A DNA stretch of 47,788 nucleotides from an uncultured Eubacteriales bacterium (GCA_934643185.1 CAKUBN010000013.1:1-47788); one strand, 5' to 3'; positions 16,250-25,345 are shown, counted from the first letter of the stretch. Made by a program: numbers and translations. Notes: generated from the letters alone by a model not told the origin.

Positions 16250-17773
16250 TTGAAGCTAAGACAAATTCTCTCTGAAAAGTGGAAGGAAGCGCTCAGGGCT
16301 GTCCTTCCCATCATCGCCATCGTGCTGGCGCTCTCATTCACCATCGCGCCCCTCTCACCAAGCGTGCTGCTGTGCTTTTTAATGGGCGCCGTGCTCATTT
16401 TGGTCGGCATGATGTTCTTCACCACCGGCGCAGAAACCGCCATGACCCCCATGGGCGAGCGCATCGGCACCGCCATGACAAAAACGAAAAAGCTCGGCGT
16501 CGTCATCACACTTTCGTTTTTGCTCGGCTTTATCATCACGGTCTCGGAGCCCGATCTGCAGGTGCTCGCGTCGCAGGTGCCGTCCGTGCCGAACCTCATT
16601 TTAATTCTCTCCGTCGCGTGCGGCGTGGGCGTGTTCCTCGTCGTGTCGCTGCTGCGCATGCTGTTTTCCATCGCGCTGCCGCCGCTCCTCGTCGGGTGCT
16701 ACGGCCTCGTGTTCCTTCTGGCGTTCTTTGTCCCGCCGGAGTTTCTCGCCGTCGCGTTCGATTCCGGCGGCGTCACAACCGGCCCCATGACCGTGCCGTT
16801 CATCATGGCGCTCGGCGTCGGCATCGCGGCCATCCGCAGCGACCGCCACGCGGCAGACGACAGCTTCGGCCTCGTCGCGCTCTCGTCCATCGGCCCCATT
16901 TTGGCCGTCATGATCCTCGGCATCATCTATAATCCGGACGAAAGCACCTACACGCCGCCCGTCCTGCCCGAAATGCAGGATTCCTCAGAGCTTTTTGAGC
17001 TGTTCCGCACCGGCATCCCGACGTATCTCGTAGAGATTGCTGTCTCGCTTTTGCCGATCATTCTCTTTTTCCTCGCGGCGCAGCTTCTCGTTCTGCGGCT
17101 TTCAAAACGCAAATTATTCCAGATCGGCATGGGCCTTGTCTATACATACATCGGCCTCGTGTTGTTTTTAACCGGCGCAAACGTCGGCTTCATGCCCGCC
17201 GGCCACTACCTCGGGCAGCAGCTCGCTTCCTATAAATATTCCGCCGTCGTCATCCCCGTCGCCATGGTCATGGGCTATTTCATCGTCCGTGCAGAGCCCG
17301 CCGTGTACGTTTTGAATCGACAGGTCGAAGAGATCACCGACGGCGCCATTTCCGCCAAAGCCATGGGCATCGGTCTTTCCGTCGGCGTGTCCATCTCGCT
17401 CGGGCTCGCCATGATCCGCGTCCTCACCGGCATTTCGATTTTGTGGTTCCTCATCCCGGGCTACGCGCTCGCGCTCATCATCTCGTTTTTTGTCCCGAAG
17501 ATCTACACCGCCATCGCGTTTGACTCCGGCGGCGTCGCGTCCGGCCCCATGACCGCGGCGTTCCTGCTGCCGCTCGCACAGGGCGCGTGCACAGCCGTCG
17601 GCGGCAACATGGTCACAGACGCCTTCGGTGTCGTCGCCATGGTCGCCATGACGCCGCTCATCACCATTCAGGTCATGGGTCTCGCGGCAAAGCTGATGCA
17701 GCGCGGCAAATCCACAGCCGCCGCCCCAGCCGCGTTTGCCGATATGGACGAAAACGCGATCATCGAACTGTAA
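16250..17773 (+). CDS. DUF1538 membrane protein (duplicated, transporter-like)
   Basis: About 507 residues with roughly 12-14 hydrophobic segments in two homologous halves. The sharpest mark is the repeated motif AFDSGGVTTGPMTVPF (about residues 168-183) and AFDSGGVASGPMTAAF (about 422-437), a conserved polar Gly-rich segment inside each half, as in inverted-repeat transporters. I choose the TTG at 16250 (MKLRQILSEKWKEAL), with GTGAGG six bases upstream; the GTG at 16238 is the alternative but sits only two bases after AAAGG. Downstream is a tandem PII-like gene, 12 bases away, which suggests a PII-gated channel or transporter. The substrate is unknown. Confidence 0.85.
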   Translation: MKLRQILSEKWKEALRAVLPIIAIVLALSFTIAPLSPSVLLCFLMGAVLILVGMMFFTTGAETAMTPMGERIGTAMTKTKKLGVVITLSFLLGFIITVSEPDLQVLASQVPSVPNLILILSVACGVGVFLVVSLLRMLFSIALPPLLVGCYGLVFLLAFFVPPEFLAVAFDSGGVTTGPMTVPFIMALGVGIAAIRSDRHAADDSFGLVALSSIGPILAVMILGIIYNPDESTYTPPVLPEMQDSSELFELFRTGIPTYLVEIAVSLLPIILFFLAAQLLVLRLSKRKLFQIGMGLVYTYIGLVLFLTGANVGFMPAGHYLGQQLASYKYSAVVIPVAMVMGYFIVRAEPAVYVLNRQVEEITDGAISAKAMGIGLSVGVSISLGLAMIRVLTGISILWFLIPGYALALIISFFVPKIYTAIAFDSGGVASGPMTAAFLLPLAQGACTAVGGNMVTDAFGVVAMVAMTPLITIQVMGLAAKLMQRGKSTAAAPAAFADMDENAIIEL

Positions 17774-17785
17774 AGGAGGGCGTTT

Positions 17786-18481
17786 ATGGGCGACAATTTA
17801 TACTGGATGATTACCATTACAGACCGCAACCAAAGCCAGAAATTTCTGTCATTTTATAAAACCTATGGGATCGAGGTCGTGCTCAGCACGCTCGGCAAAG
17901 GCACCGCCGCGTCCGAAATTCTAAACGATTTCGGACTTGAAGCCACGCAAAAAGCCGTGCTGCTTTCCGTTGTCACCGGCAAGGTCTGGAGTGCCGTGCA
18001 AAAGGGGCTGCAGACCATCATGCTCATCGATATTCCCGGCACCGGCATCGCGTTCACCATGCCGCTCAGCAGTATCGGCGGCAAACGTCAGCTGGAGTTT
18101 TTAACGAACGGTCAGCCGTTTCAGAAAGGAGAGGAAAGCGTCTTGAAAGATACCAAATACGAGCTTCTGGTCGTCATCGCAAACCAGGGCTATACCGAGC
18201 AGATTATGGCCGCAGTGCGCCGCGAAAACGCAGGCGGCGGCACCGTTATCCACGCGAAGGGCACCGGCATGGAGGGCGCGGAAAAGTTCCTCGGTGTTTC
18301 CCTCGCCAGTGAAAAAGAGCTTGTGCTCATCGTCGTAAAGCACGCGGATAAAAACAACGTCATGACTGCCATTATGCAGGAAGCCGGGCTTGAGACCAAA
18401 GCGAAAGCCATCGTCTTTTCCCTGCCCGTCACCGGAACTGCCGGCCTTAGATTACAGGACTTAAACGAAGAAAACACATAA
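17786..18481 (+). CDS. Tandem-domain PII-like signalling protein
   Basis: 231 residues made of two PII/GlnB-like ferredoxin-fold domains (about 6-112 and 122-228). Both halves have the order beta-alpha-beta ... alpha-beta seen in PII: LYWMITITDRNQSQKFLSFY in the first and KYELLVVIANQGYTEQIMAA in the second; the second has a T-loop-like GGGTVIHAKGTGMEGAEKFLG. I see no canonical uridylylated Tyr. PII proteins sense ATP/ADP and 2-oxoglutarate or other small ligands and bind membrane transporters. Two domains in one chain imply a dimer or pseudo-trimer rather than the standard trimer. Probable partner: the DUF1538 protein just upstream. RBS AAAGGAGG is excellent. Confidence 0.85.
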   Translation: MGDNLYWMITITDRNQSQKFLSFYKTYGIEVVLSTLGKGTAASEILNDFGLEATQKAVLLSVVTGKVWSAVQKGLQTIMLIDIPGTGIAFTMPLSSIGGKRQLEFLTNGQPFQKGEESVLKDTKYELLVVIANQGYTEQIMAAVRRENAGGGTVIHAKGTGMEGAEKFLGVSLASEKELVLIVVKHADKNNVMTAIMQEAGLETKAKAIVFSLPVTGTAGLRLQDLNEENT

Positions 18482-18515
18482 AACAACGACCGCAACAAAA
18501 TACCCGTACATAACA

Positions 18516-18561
18516 AAATCACCCTCGCCGGAGGAAAACCGCGAAGGTGATTTTTGTCATT
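18516..18561. terminator. Bidirectional terminator
   Basis: AAATCACCCTCGC ... GCGAAGGTGATTT hairpin with poly-A before and poly-T after, serving the PII operon (plus) and the sugar ABC operon (minus). Confidence 0.85.
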
Positions 18562-18601
18562 CTATTATTATGTTGGCAAAGAGAATATCTGATTGATCAA
18601 A

Positions 18602-19492
18602 TCAGCCCTTAACAGCGCCGATCGTGATGCCCTTAACGAAGTACTTCTGGAAGAACGGATAAACGATGAGTACCGGCAGAACACCGACAACGGCGATTGC
18701 CATCTTGATGCCCGTGCTCGGCATGTTCGCCGTAATCTCAGCCGCAGCCGCAGCATCCATACCGCTCTTCAGCGCCTGCACGTCTCGTAGCATGTCATTC
18801 AAAAGAACTTGTATACTGTAAAGGCTCTTGTTCTGCTGGAGATAGTAGAGACCGTTTTTCCAATCGTTCCAGTAGGAAAGACCGATAAGCAGTGTCATCG
18901 TTGCAACCATCGGAACGCTCATCGGCAGAACGATCGTCAGCAGGATTCTGAACTCGCCCGCACCGTCAATGCGCGCCGCTTCAATAACAGCTTCCGGGAT
19001 GTTCGTGGAGAAGTACGTGCGCATCATGATCACGTAGAACGCGTTGACCACAAGGGACGGAATGATGAGCGCCCAAATCGTGTTGCTCACCTTGATGTAA
19101 CGGGTGTACATGATGTACGTCGGCACAAGACCGCCGGAGAACAGCATCGTGAAGAACACGTAGAACGCAAGACCGTTGCGGCCCGGCAGGTCGCGGCGGG
19201 AAAGCGGGTAAGCCATGAGGATTGTCATGGAAAGGCCGCACACCGTACCCACAACCGTGGAGAGGATTGTGATGCCGTACGCGGAGATAATCTTGTTGCT
19301 GCTCTTAAACATGTACTGGTAAGCATTCAGACTGAGTGCCTTCGGGAACAGCGTGTAGCCGTTGCGGATCAATTCCTGCTCGTCCGTAATGGAGGACACG
19401 ATGAGCAGAAGGAACGGGAAGATGCAGCACAGGGAAAGGATGATCATCACAATGTGTGCGCCGATCTGAAACCCTTTGTTTTTTTCGACCAT
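18602..19492 (-). CDS. Carbohydrate ABC transporter permease (LplC/MalG type)
   Basis: 296 residues, six hydrophobic segments. The EAA coupling loop is visible as EAARIDGAGEFRILLTIVLP, typical of MalG/LplC sugar permeases; the C-terminus FQKYFVKGITIGAVKG is a signature of the YtcP/LplC subgroup. Third gene of the operon after the binding protein and the partner permease, 20 bases behind the latter. The associated YesM/YesN-type pair suggests uptake of a complex plant- or host-derived saccharide. Confidence 0.94.
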   Translation of the reverse strand: MVEKNKGFQIGAHIVMIILSLCCIFPFLLLIVSSITDEQELIRNGYTLFPKALSLNAYQYMFKSSNKIISAYGITILSTVVGTVCGLSMTILMAYPLSRRDLPGRNGLAFYVFFTMLFSGGLVPTYIMYTRYIKVSNTIWALIIPSLVVNAFYVIMMRTYFSTNIPEAVIEAARIDGAGEFRILLTIVLPMSVPMVATMTLLIGLSYWNDWKNGLYYLQQNKSLYSIQVLLNDMLRDVQALKSGMDAAAAAEITANMPSTGIKMAIAVVGVLPVLIVYPFFQKYFVKGITIGAVKG

Positions 19493-19512
19493 GGTGTTTC
19501 TCTCTCCCTTCC

Positions 19513-20484
19513 TTAGAACAGTGCGTTCTCTTCGCCGCCGATTTTCTTAACGGCAAGGTTTGCGCACAGGACCAGTATAAAGCCGACAACACTCTGGTAA
19601 ACGCCTGCTGCGGAAGATCTGCCGTAATCGTTCAGCGTGATGAGTGCGCGGTAAACGTACGTATCAATCGTGCTCGTAATGTCGAGCAGCGGGCCGGAAT
19701 CCATCGGCACCTGATAGAACAGACCGAAATCGGAATAGAAAATCTTGCCGATAGACATCAGTGTCAGCGTGATGATGGTGGGCAGAAGGCTCGGCAGCGT
19801 AACGTGAAGGATCTGCTGCCAGCGGTTTGCGCCGTCGATGACCGCCGCCTCATAGTAGCCGTGGTCAATGCCGACGAGCGTTGCATAATAGAGGATGCAG
19901 TCGTAGCCGAACACCTTCCAGATATGTACGATGACCAAAATGAACGGCCAGTACTTCGGCTCTGTATACCAGGAAATCGGATTAATGCCAAGTGCCTTAA
20001 AGATCGTGTTGTTGATAAAGCCGGATTCAGAGCTCAGCATTGCGAACACCAAATAGCTGACCACAACGATGGAGATCAGGTACGGCATCAGGATGATGGT
20101 CTGGTACACCTGCTTGAACAGCTTGCTCGTAATCTCGTTTAAGAGAATCGCGATTGTAATGGCAATCACGGTGCCCAGCACGATAAAGCACAGGTTATAA
20201 AGCAGTGTGTTGCGCGTAATGTTGAAAGCGTCCTTCGTTTTAAAAAGGTAGGTGAAGTTGCTGAAACCCACCCAGTCACTTGCAAGGATGCCCTTACGCC
20301 AGTTGACCTTCTTGAAGGCGATGATCAGACCGCTCATCGGGATATACTTATCCATGAGCAGATACAGGGCGCCCGGAAGGAACATCAGATACAGCGGGAT
20401 GCAGCGGTAAAAGCGCAGCCACTTATTCGGTTTTGCCGAGCGCACTTTCATTTCTTTTTCCAGTGCGGCAGATTTATTCGGCAT
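19513..20484 (-). CDS. Carbohydrate ABC transporter permease (LplB/YtmP type)
   Basis: 323 residues. Starts with a cytoplasmic stretch rich in Lys, then MFLPGALYLLMDKYIPMSGL and six hydrophobic segments; coupling loop EAAVIDGANRWQQILHVTLP. Partners with the LplC-type permease. The usual ATPase (MsmK-like) is not in the operon, as is normal for this family, where a shared ATPase is encoded elsewhere. A long intergenic hairpin separates it from the binding-protein gene and may lower its expression relative to that gene. Confidence 0.94.
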   Translation of the reverse strand: MPNKSAALEKEMKVRSAKPNKWLRFYRCIPLYLMFLPGALYLLMDKYIPMSGLIIAFKKVNWRKGILASDWVGFSNFTYLFKTKDAFNITRNTLLYNLCFIVLGTVIAITIAILLNEITSKLFKQVYQTIILMPYLISIVVVSYLVFAMLSSESGFINNTIFKALGINPISWYTEPKYWPFILVIVHIWKVFGYDCILYYATLVGIDHGYYEAAVIDGANRWQQILHVTLPSLLPTIITLTLMSIGKIFYSDFGLFYQVPMDSGPLLDITSTIDTYVYRALITLNDYGRSSAAGVYQSVVGFILVLCANLAVKKIGGEENALF

Positions 20485-20542
20485 AATTAGAAACCCCTTT
20501 CAATCTGTTTTCGTCCTGCTCCGTTGAAATTTTCCAAAAGAA

Positions 20543-20608
20543 CATGGGCATGTACAGAAGGGTCATCTCTCTGTACACGCCCATGCCCTTTTCCCTTTCG
20601 GGAAAAAG
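20543..20608 (-). promoter_or_regulatory. Intercistronic hairpins between binding protein and permease
   Basis: CATGGGCATGTACAG (20543-20557) pairs with CTGTACACGCCCATG (20571-20585), one mismatch, and a second hairpin CTTTTTCCC-GAAA-GGGAAAAG (minus strand) lies at 20588-20608. Such structures protect the upstream mRNA or attenuate, giving more binding protein than permease. Confidence 0.65.
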
Positions 20609-20677
20609 ACACGGATTTTCACAAGGAAGCTGAAACGAATCTCGCTCCAGCTTCTTTAAGTCTAATTGTGAAGTAAA

Positions 20678-22270
20678 TTACTTCTGCTCAGCCAGCCAAG
20701 CGTCGAGCTGTGCCTGCTTCTCTTCGATGATCGTATCGATGCCGGCATCCTTCAGCTCAGAGTTGAACTGCGGGAGAGTCGTCTCCGGGTCAAGAGCGCC
20801 GCAAACGAGTGCCTTGTGGTACTTGTTAACAACGTTCGTGCAAGCGGTGATCTCGTTCGCAACCTGCGTTGCGTCGAAGGAGAAGCCGAATGCTGCGGAC
20901 TTCTGAGACTCTTCGTTGAAGGCCTTCGTTGCATCCCAGTAATCAGCCGGGAGATCGGTGCCCCAGATGTCGCCGATGAACTGGTTCGGCATCAGCCAAG
21001 TACCGGACTTTCTGTAAGTGGTGGTCGTTGCATCAAGACCGTCCGGATAGTAGATTCTGTCCTGACCGTTCGTAACAGCGCCTTTTTCAATTACTTCGTA
21101 GTGAACGCCCTCAATACCGTACATGTAGAGGTTGCTCAGCTCCGGGTTGCTGTAAAGCTCGTTCAGAGTCTTCATAGCAGCTTCCGGATGCTCGCAGCTG
21201 CCTGCGATGGACCACAGAGCCATGGTAACACGGTCGGTGGAAGCCAGTGCCGGAATCAGCTCAACCGTGCCGATCGGGTTCTGGAGGTTCGCGTTGTTCT
21301 CTTCTGCATAGTACGGCTTCAGGTTAACGAAGCTGCCGAATGCAGTGCCTGCGTCCATCAGAGTGGTTGCAGTCTCGGTGGTGTTCACGGCGTCAGCCTG
21401 AATGAGGCCTTCCTGCATCCAGTTGTACATCGTGGTAACGAGGTTCTTGTACTGCTCGGTCTCGTAGAGGTTCACAACGGTGGTGTCCGTAGCCATGTCG
21501 GAGAGAACACCGAGGTTAACCATCTCGTCGCCCAGAGAGTCCCAACCCCAGTTACGGATGTTTTCGCCGGTGGAAACAGCTACCGGCCAGCAGTTCTCTT
21601 CGTTTTCCTTAATGGTAACGAGAACATCGTGGAGGTCTTCGAGGGTCTTAACGGAATCCATGTCGAGGTTGTACTTCTCAGCAAGGTCCAGTCTGTACTC
21701 AAAGCCCTGGGAAGCTGCAAGGTCACGGCCCTGCGTGAGGCCGAACAGCTCGCCGCCTACGCGACCGCAGTTGATGTTGTCCCAACCGAGCTGCTCAATG
21801 ATGCCCTGGCCATACTCCTCGATGAGGTCGTCCATCGGATAGAGCTGACCGGAATCAGCGCAAGCCGTGTAGTTGACCATGTAAACCGGGAGAAGGTCAA
21901 CGCCTTCGCCGGAGGAAAGCATCAAGGAGATCTGGTCAGCATAGCTGCTGTACGGGAGGAAGGAAAGCTTAACATTCACGTTGAACTTCTCTTCGAGGAT
22001 CTTGTCCATTGCTTCCTCAACCTGTGCGATACCGGATTCTTCTTTACCGGATGACATCGTCACGATGTTGAGCGTTACGAGTTCGGATTCTTTCAGATCT
22101 TCTGCTTCGGAAGAGGCATCGCTGCTATCAGCTGCAGCGCTGTCAGAAGCGGAAGATTCGGAAGATGTGCTGGAGTCTGCGGTGGAGCTGGAAGAACCGC
22201 CGTTGCCGCAAGCTGCCAGGGAGAGGGTCAGCGCTGCTGCCATGAGCATTGCTACAAGTCTCTTTGCCAT
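20678..22270 (-). CDS. Extracellular solute-binding lipoprotein (LplA-type)
   Basis: About 530 residues. Signal peptide MAKRLVAMLMAAALTLSLAAC with lipobox LAAC, then a long Ser/Ala/Asp/Glu linker, then a large cluster-D-type sugar-binding protein (SELVTLNIVTMSSGKEESG ... YPMDDLIEEYGQGI ...). The length (over 500) fits the LplA/YtcQ group used with LplB/LplC permeases. Start: the ATG at 22270 is preceded by AAAGGAAG; the upstream ATG at 22288 lies within that ribosome site. First gene of the ABC operon, directly downstream of the two-component genes. Its codon use is optimised (GCT, AAG, TTC-rich), as expected of a highly expressed protein. Confidence 0.93.
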   Translation of the reverse strand: MAKRLVAMLMAAALTLSLAACGNGGSSSSTADSSTSSESSASDSAAADSSDASSEAEDLKESELVTLNIVTMSSGKEESGIAQVEEAMDKILEEKFNVNVKLSFLPYSSYADQISLMLSSGEGVDLLPVYMVNYTACADSGQLYPMDDLIEEYGQGIIEQLGWDNINCGRVGGELFGLTQGRDLAASQGFEYRLDLAEKYNLDMDSVKTLEDLHDVLVTIKENEENCWPVAVSTGENIRNWGWDSLGDEMVNLGVLSDMATDTTVVNLYETEQYKNLVTTMYNWMQEGLIQADAVNTTETATTLMDAGTAFGSFVNLKPYYAEENNANLQNPIGTVELIPALASTDRVTMALWSIAGSCEHPEAAMKTLNELYSNPELSNLYMYGIEGVHYEVIEKGAVTNGQDRIYYPDGLDATTTTYRKSGTWLMPNQFIGDIWGTDLPADYWDATKAFNEESQKSAAFGFSFDATQVANEITACTNVVNKYHKALVCGALDPETTLPQFNSELKDAGIDTIIEEKQAQLDAWLAEQK

Positions 22271-22597
22271 TTTCTTACTTCCTTTCATACTTTTCGACCC
22301 GCGATAAATTTATTTTTAGCCTTCGCGGTCAAATTACACATATATAGTAACAGAAAATCCGCATCTTTTCTGCAAATTTCGTGACATCTCCTATTCAAAA
22401 TGTGACATGTTCGCGAAGACTTTGCAGGATGCTTTTTGCAATCCTGCATATCGATACTCTATATCGATAAAAAAAGAGGAAAACCCATATGGGTGTTCCT
22501 CTCTCAAGTGCAAGATATATTTTCTGTCTTTCACCCGTTTACACGGATTTTACATTTTGTGACAGTTTTACAACAGTTTACCGAAAGAAAACGTGCT
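22271..22597 (-). promoter_or_regulatory. Control region of the sugar ABC operon
   Basis: A 327-base gap. It holds the terminator of the two-component operon (22469-22501), a -10-like TACTATAT on the minus strand around 22340, and two direct copies of GTGACAT (22381-22387 and 22402-22408) exactly 21 bases, two helical turns, apart. Direct repeats at helical spacing are how AraC-type regulators such as the neighbouring response regulator usually bind. No clear -35, which fits activator dependence. Two ATATCGAT copies flank 22450-22466. Confidence 0.5.
22469..22501 (-). terminator. Terminator of the two-component operon
   Basis: Minus strand GAGGAACACCCATATGGGTTTTCCTC followed by TTTTTTT; near-perfect arms around ACCCATATGGGT. 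Confidence 0.88.
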
Positions 22598-23383
22598 TTA
22601 CAGCTTAGACCGCCGCTTTGCCGCACGATATTCCACCGGCGACATGCCCGTGTATTTCTTAAAAACCTGCGAAAAATACGAGAAATTCGAGTACCCCACC
22701 TTCGTCGCAATGAGGCTCACCGGGATGTTCGTGTCACTCAGCAAAGACTGTGCCGCGCGCATCTTCTCCGTCACAATATAATCATTTAAAGAGGCGCCCG
22801 TTTCCTTTTTAAATAAGCGGGAAAGATATTCCGGGTTTAAATAGATTGCGTCCGCAATCTCCGCGCGGCTTAAATCCTTGTCGATGTTTCGCCGGATATA
22901 CGTCATCGCGCGCTGTATCGGTGTCTGCTCCGTCTTGTCCGGCTCCTTCTCCGCACTTTCGTCCTCGCCACGGTACTTCGCATAAGCATTGTACCGCCTT
23001 TGGTTTTCCGCTTCGCGCACCTTTCCGGCCGCGCGCTCCACCGCCGCTTCAATCTCCGCATACGGCGCAGGCTGCAAAATGTAGTCAAAGCTGCCAAGCT
23101 TCACAGCCTCCTGCGCATATTCAAATTCCGCATGCGCAGAAAGGAATATGCACACCACGCCGGAAAACCGCTCCTGCACCCAGCGCAGCAAGGCAAAGCC
23201 GTTTGTCGGCGGCATTTCAATGTCGCACAGCAGCACGTCTATACGCTCGCGCTCAAAAATGCCCTGCGCCTCCTTCACGCTGTACGCCGTAAACACCTGC
23301 TCCACGGGTATTTTTTTCCAGTTCACGCCGGTCACCATGCTTTCCACGACCTCCGGCTGGTCATCTACGATCAATACGTTCAT
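22598..23383 (-). CDS. AraC-type response regulator (YesN family)
   Basis: 261 residues. Receiver domain 1-120 with the acidic pair Asp7/Asp8, phospho-acceptor Asp54 (LLCDIEMP) and a Ser at FLSAH where Thr/Ser is expected; the usual conserved Lys position reads as Gln (YILQPAPY), a deviation worth noting. Linker about 125-155, then an AraC-type double helix-turn-helix (about 155-255) with LSRAEIADAIYLNPEYLSRLF and KVGYSNFSYFSQVFKKYTG. Overlaps the kinase gene by four bases. It should activate the adjacent sugar ABC operon. Confidence 0.93.
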   Translation of the reverse strand: MNVLIVDDQPEVVESMVTGVNWKKIPVEQVFTAYSVKEAQGIFERERIDVLLCDIEMPPTNGFALLRWVQERFSGVVCIFLSAHAEFEYAQEAVKLGSFDYILQPAPYAEIEAAVERAAGKVREAENQRRYNAYAKYRGEDESAEKEPDKTEQTPIQRAMTYIRRNIDKDLSRAEIADAIYLNPEYLSRLFKKETGASLNDYIVTEKMRAAQSLLSDTNIPVSLIATKVGYSNFSYFSQVFKKYTGMSPVEYRAAKRRSKL

Positions 23384-25149
23384 CCGTTAAAAGCCTCCTC
23401 TCCGTTCAGCTCGTCCCCCGCGCTCAGCATCTCGCGGTCTATCGGGATCAATATCTCAGACACACTGCCCATGTGCTCGCCCATATCCTGGTTAAAAAAC
23501 GCATACAAAGCGCTGTCGCCGTAAATCAGCTGCAAACGCTTTTTCACATTGTTGATGCCCACGTGGTTCTGCGCGTACAGCGGGCTGTCCGGTTCGTTGA
23601 TCTCCGCAATCACGTCCTCGGGGAAGCCGCCGCCGTTATCCGTCACCGTCAGGTCGGCAAACGTGTCCGCACCGCTGCGCAACACCGCTGCCTTCACCTC
23701 AATTTTCAAAACGTAATCCGGCGAGTACACATGCTTCACGCAGTTTTCCACAAAGCTCTGCAAAGAAAGCGGCGGGATCGGCAAGTCCCGTAAACGCGGG
23801 TCAATGTCAAACCGGCACACCGGCGGGTACTGCGAAGACCCCCGCTGCATCTCGATGTAATTTTCAATGTGGTCTAATTCGCGCGAAAGCGGCACAAGCT
23901 CCATGCTGTCCGTAAAAATATACCGTATGTGCTTCGAGATCTCCAAAATCATTTTTTGAATGCGGTCATATTTGCCCGCTTCCGCCAACGCATATAAGCT
24001 TTTAAGGCAGTTTAAGAAGAAATGCGGGCGAATCTGCAGCTGCATGTAGCGCAGCTCCGCCTTCTGTGTCTCAATTTCATGCTCGTAGGATTCGATCTTC
24101 AAATCCTTGATCTGCGTCATCATCGTGTTGAACGTCTCGTTCACCTCGTTGAATTCGCGTATGTTCGTTTTGCCCTCGGCCTTCGCCTCTAAATCACCGG
24201 CGCGAATGTGCTCCATAACCGTGCGCAGCCCCTCCACCGGCTTCGAGATGGAGTTCGTCAGCCGCCACTGAATGACCGGGATCAACACGAGCGCCAACAA
24301 AGACAGCACAAGCAACGCTGCCTGCAAGCCGTCGAGCGAGCCGAAATAGCCGCTTTCGTTCACGGCAAGGATCGCCCTGCAATCCGTGCCCGTCAAGTCT
24401 CGGCCCACGATCATGTACCGCTGCTTTCCGCCCGCAATAAAGTAGCTCGTGTAGTCGCCGTATAAGTCAATGTCGTTTTCCTCCACAAAGTCGACGGAGG
24501 TCATCGGCTCGTTATTTCTGTCGGAAAACAGCATCACCGCGTCGGTGTCGATCTGCATGTACCGCACGTCCGCAAGCGCCGCCAGCGGCACCATCGCCGC
24601 AAGGTACGTGCCGCGCCCGCCGTAAAAGCGGAATAAATACGCCTTGCCGCCGATCTCCGCGTGCCGCCACTGCATGCTGTACGAGTACGTGTTGTTCTCC
24701 ACCGCATCGCGCACAAACGCACGCAGCCGCTCCTTCTGCACATAAGGGATGGTATCCTCAAAAATATCGCGCTCCGCACTGCTCGGCACGCTGTAAATGA
24801 AAAACGCGCCCACGTCGCCATACGCCGGCAGCGCCGTTTTCAGCTGCGTGATGAGCGTGTAACTCGAAAGATACGCCTTCAAGGGGTTTTTCTCACCGCC
24901 AGAAAGCGTACGGTAGTCGTCGCTCACCGTCAGCCCGGTGAGAAAATCGTTCACGGAATCCAGCTGTTCCTCCATGCGCCCCACCCGGTAATCCATCGTG
25001 CGCATGTTGGAGTCCGCAATTTTCCCATTAAACGCCTGCGTAGAATACAGGTTGCTGAACAAAAGCAGCGCGATCAGCGGCAGCGTAACGCTCAGCACAG
25101 CCGTCATCAGTTTTCGCTTAAACGAGACTTCTTTTCTCCCTTTTTCCAC
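23380..25149 (-). CDS. Sensor histidine kinase (YesM family)
   Basis: 589 residues. Membrane segment near 13-35 (TAVLSVTLPLIALLLFSNLY), a roughly 240-residue extracellular sensor, second segment near 282-305, HAMP linker, then the His_kinase domain with phospho-acceptor His376 in QIRPHFFLNCLKSL and a GHKL ATPase domain (SFVENCVKHV, DNGGGFP). Senses an extracellular signal, probably a sugar, or the loaded binding protein, and phosphorylates the AraC-type regulator. Own promoter region contains an inverted repeat (25185-25199). Confidence 0.93.
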   Translation of the reverse strand: MEKGRKEVSFKRKLMTAVLSVTLPLIALLLFSNLYSTQAFNGKIADSNMRTMDYRVGRMEEQLDSVNDFLTGLTVSDDYRTLSGGEKNPLKAYLSSYTLITQLKTALPAYGDVGAFFIYSVPSSAERDIFEDTIPYVQKERLRAFVRDAVENNTYSYSMQWRHAEIGGKAYLFRFYGGRGTYLAAMVPLAALADVRYMQIDTDAVMLFSDRNNEPMTSVDFVEENDIDLYGDYTSYFIAGGKQRYMIVGRDLTGTDCRAILAVNESGYFGSLDGLQAALLVLSLLALVLIPVIQWRLTNSISKPVEGLRTVMEHIRAGDLEAKAEGKTNIREFNEVNETFNTMMTQIKDLKIESYEHEIETQKAELRYMQLQIRPHFFLNCLKSLYALAEAGKYDRIQKMILEISKHIRYIFTDSMELVPLSRELDHIENYIEMQRGSSQYPPVCRFDIDPRLRDLPIPPLSLQSFVENCVKHVYSPDYVLKIEVKAAVLRSGADTFADLTVTDNGGGFPEDVIAEINEPDSPLYAQNHVGINNVKKRLQLIYGDSALYAFFNQDMGEHMGSVSEILIPIDREMLSAGDELNGEEAFNG

Positions 25150-25170
25150 GCCGCGCGCTCCTTTCTTATA

Positions 25171-25199
25171 TATAGTATAGAACGATGATACATTATCAT
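25171..25199 (-). promoter_or_regulatory. Promoter region of the two-component operon with inverted repeat
   Basis: Minus strand TATACT near 25173-25178, with the perfect inverted repeat ATGATA-ATG-TATCAT just upstream (25185-25199) where a -35 should be; a candidate regulator site. No good -35 box. Confidence 0.45.
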
Positions 25200-25256
25200 A
25201 GCAGATTTTAACGCGTTTCGCAAGTCAAAATCCGAAAGAACCGTGTAACCGCAAGA

Positions 25257-25285
25257 TTGAAATAGATGTCCTTTCGTGGTATACT
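25257..25285 (+). promoter_or_regulatory. Promoter of the MORN-MBL operon
   Basis: TTGAAA, 17-base spacer, TATACT; about 50 bases before the RBS AGAAAGG. Confidence 0.75.
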
Positions 25286-25345
25286 GAAGCTATATCAACG
25301 GAAAAGACGGGAAACAATCACGTTTCCCGCAGAAAGGTCGTTCAG

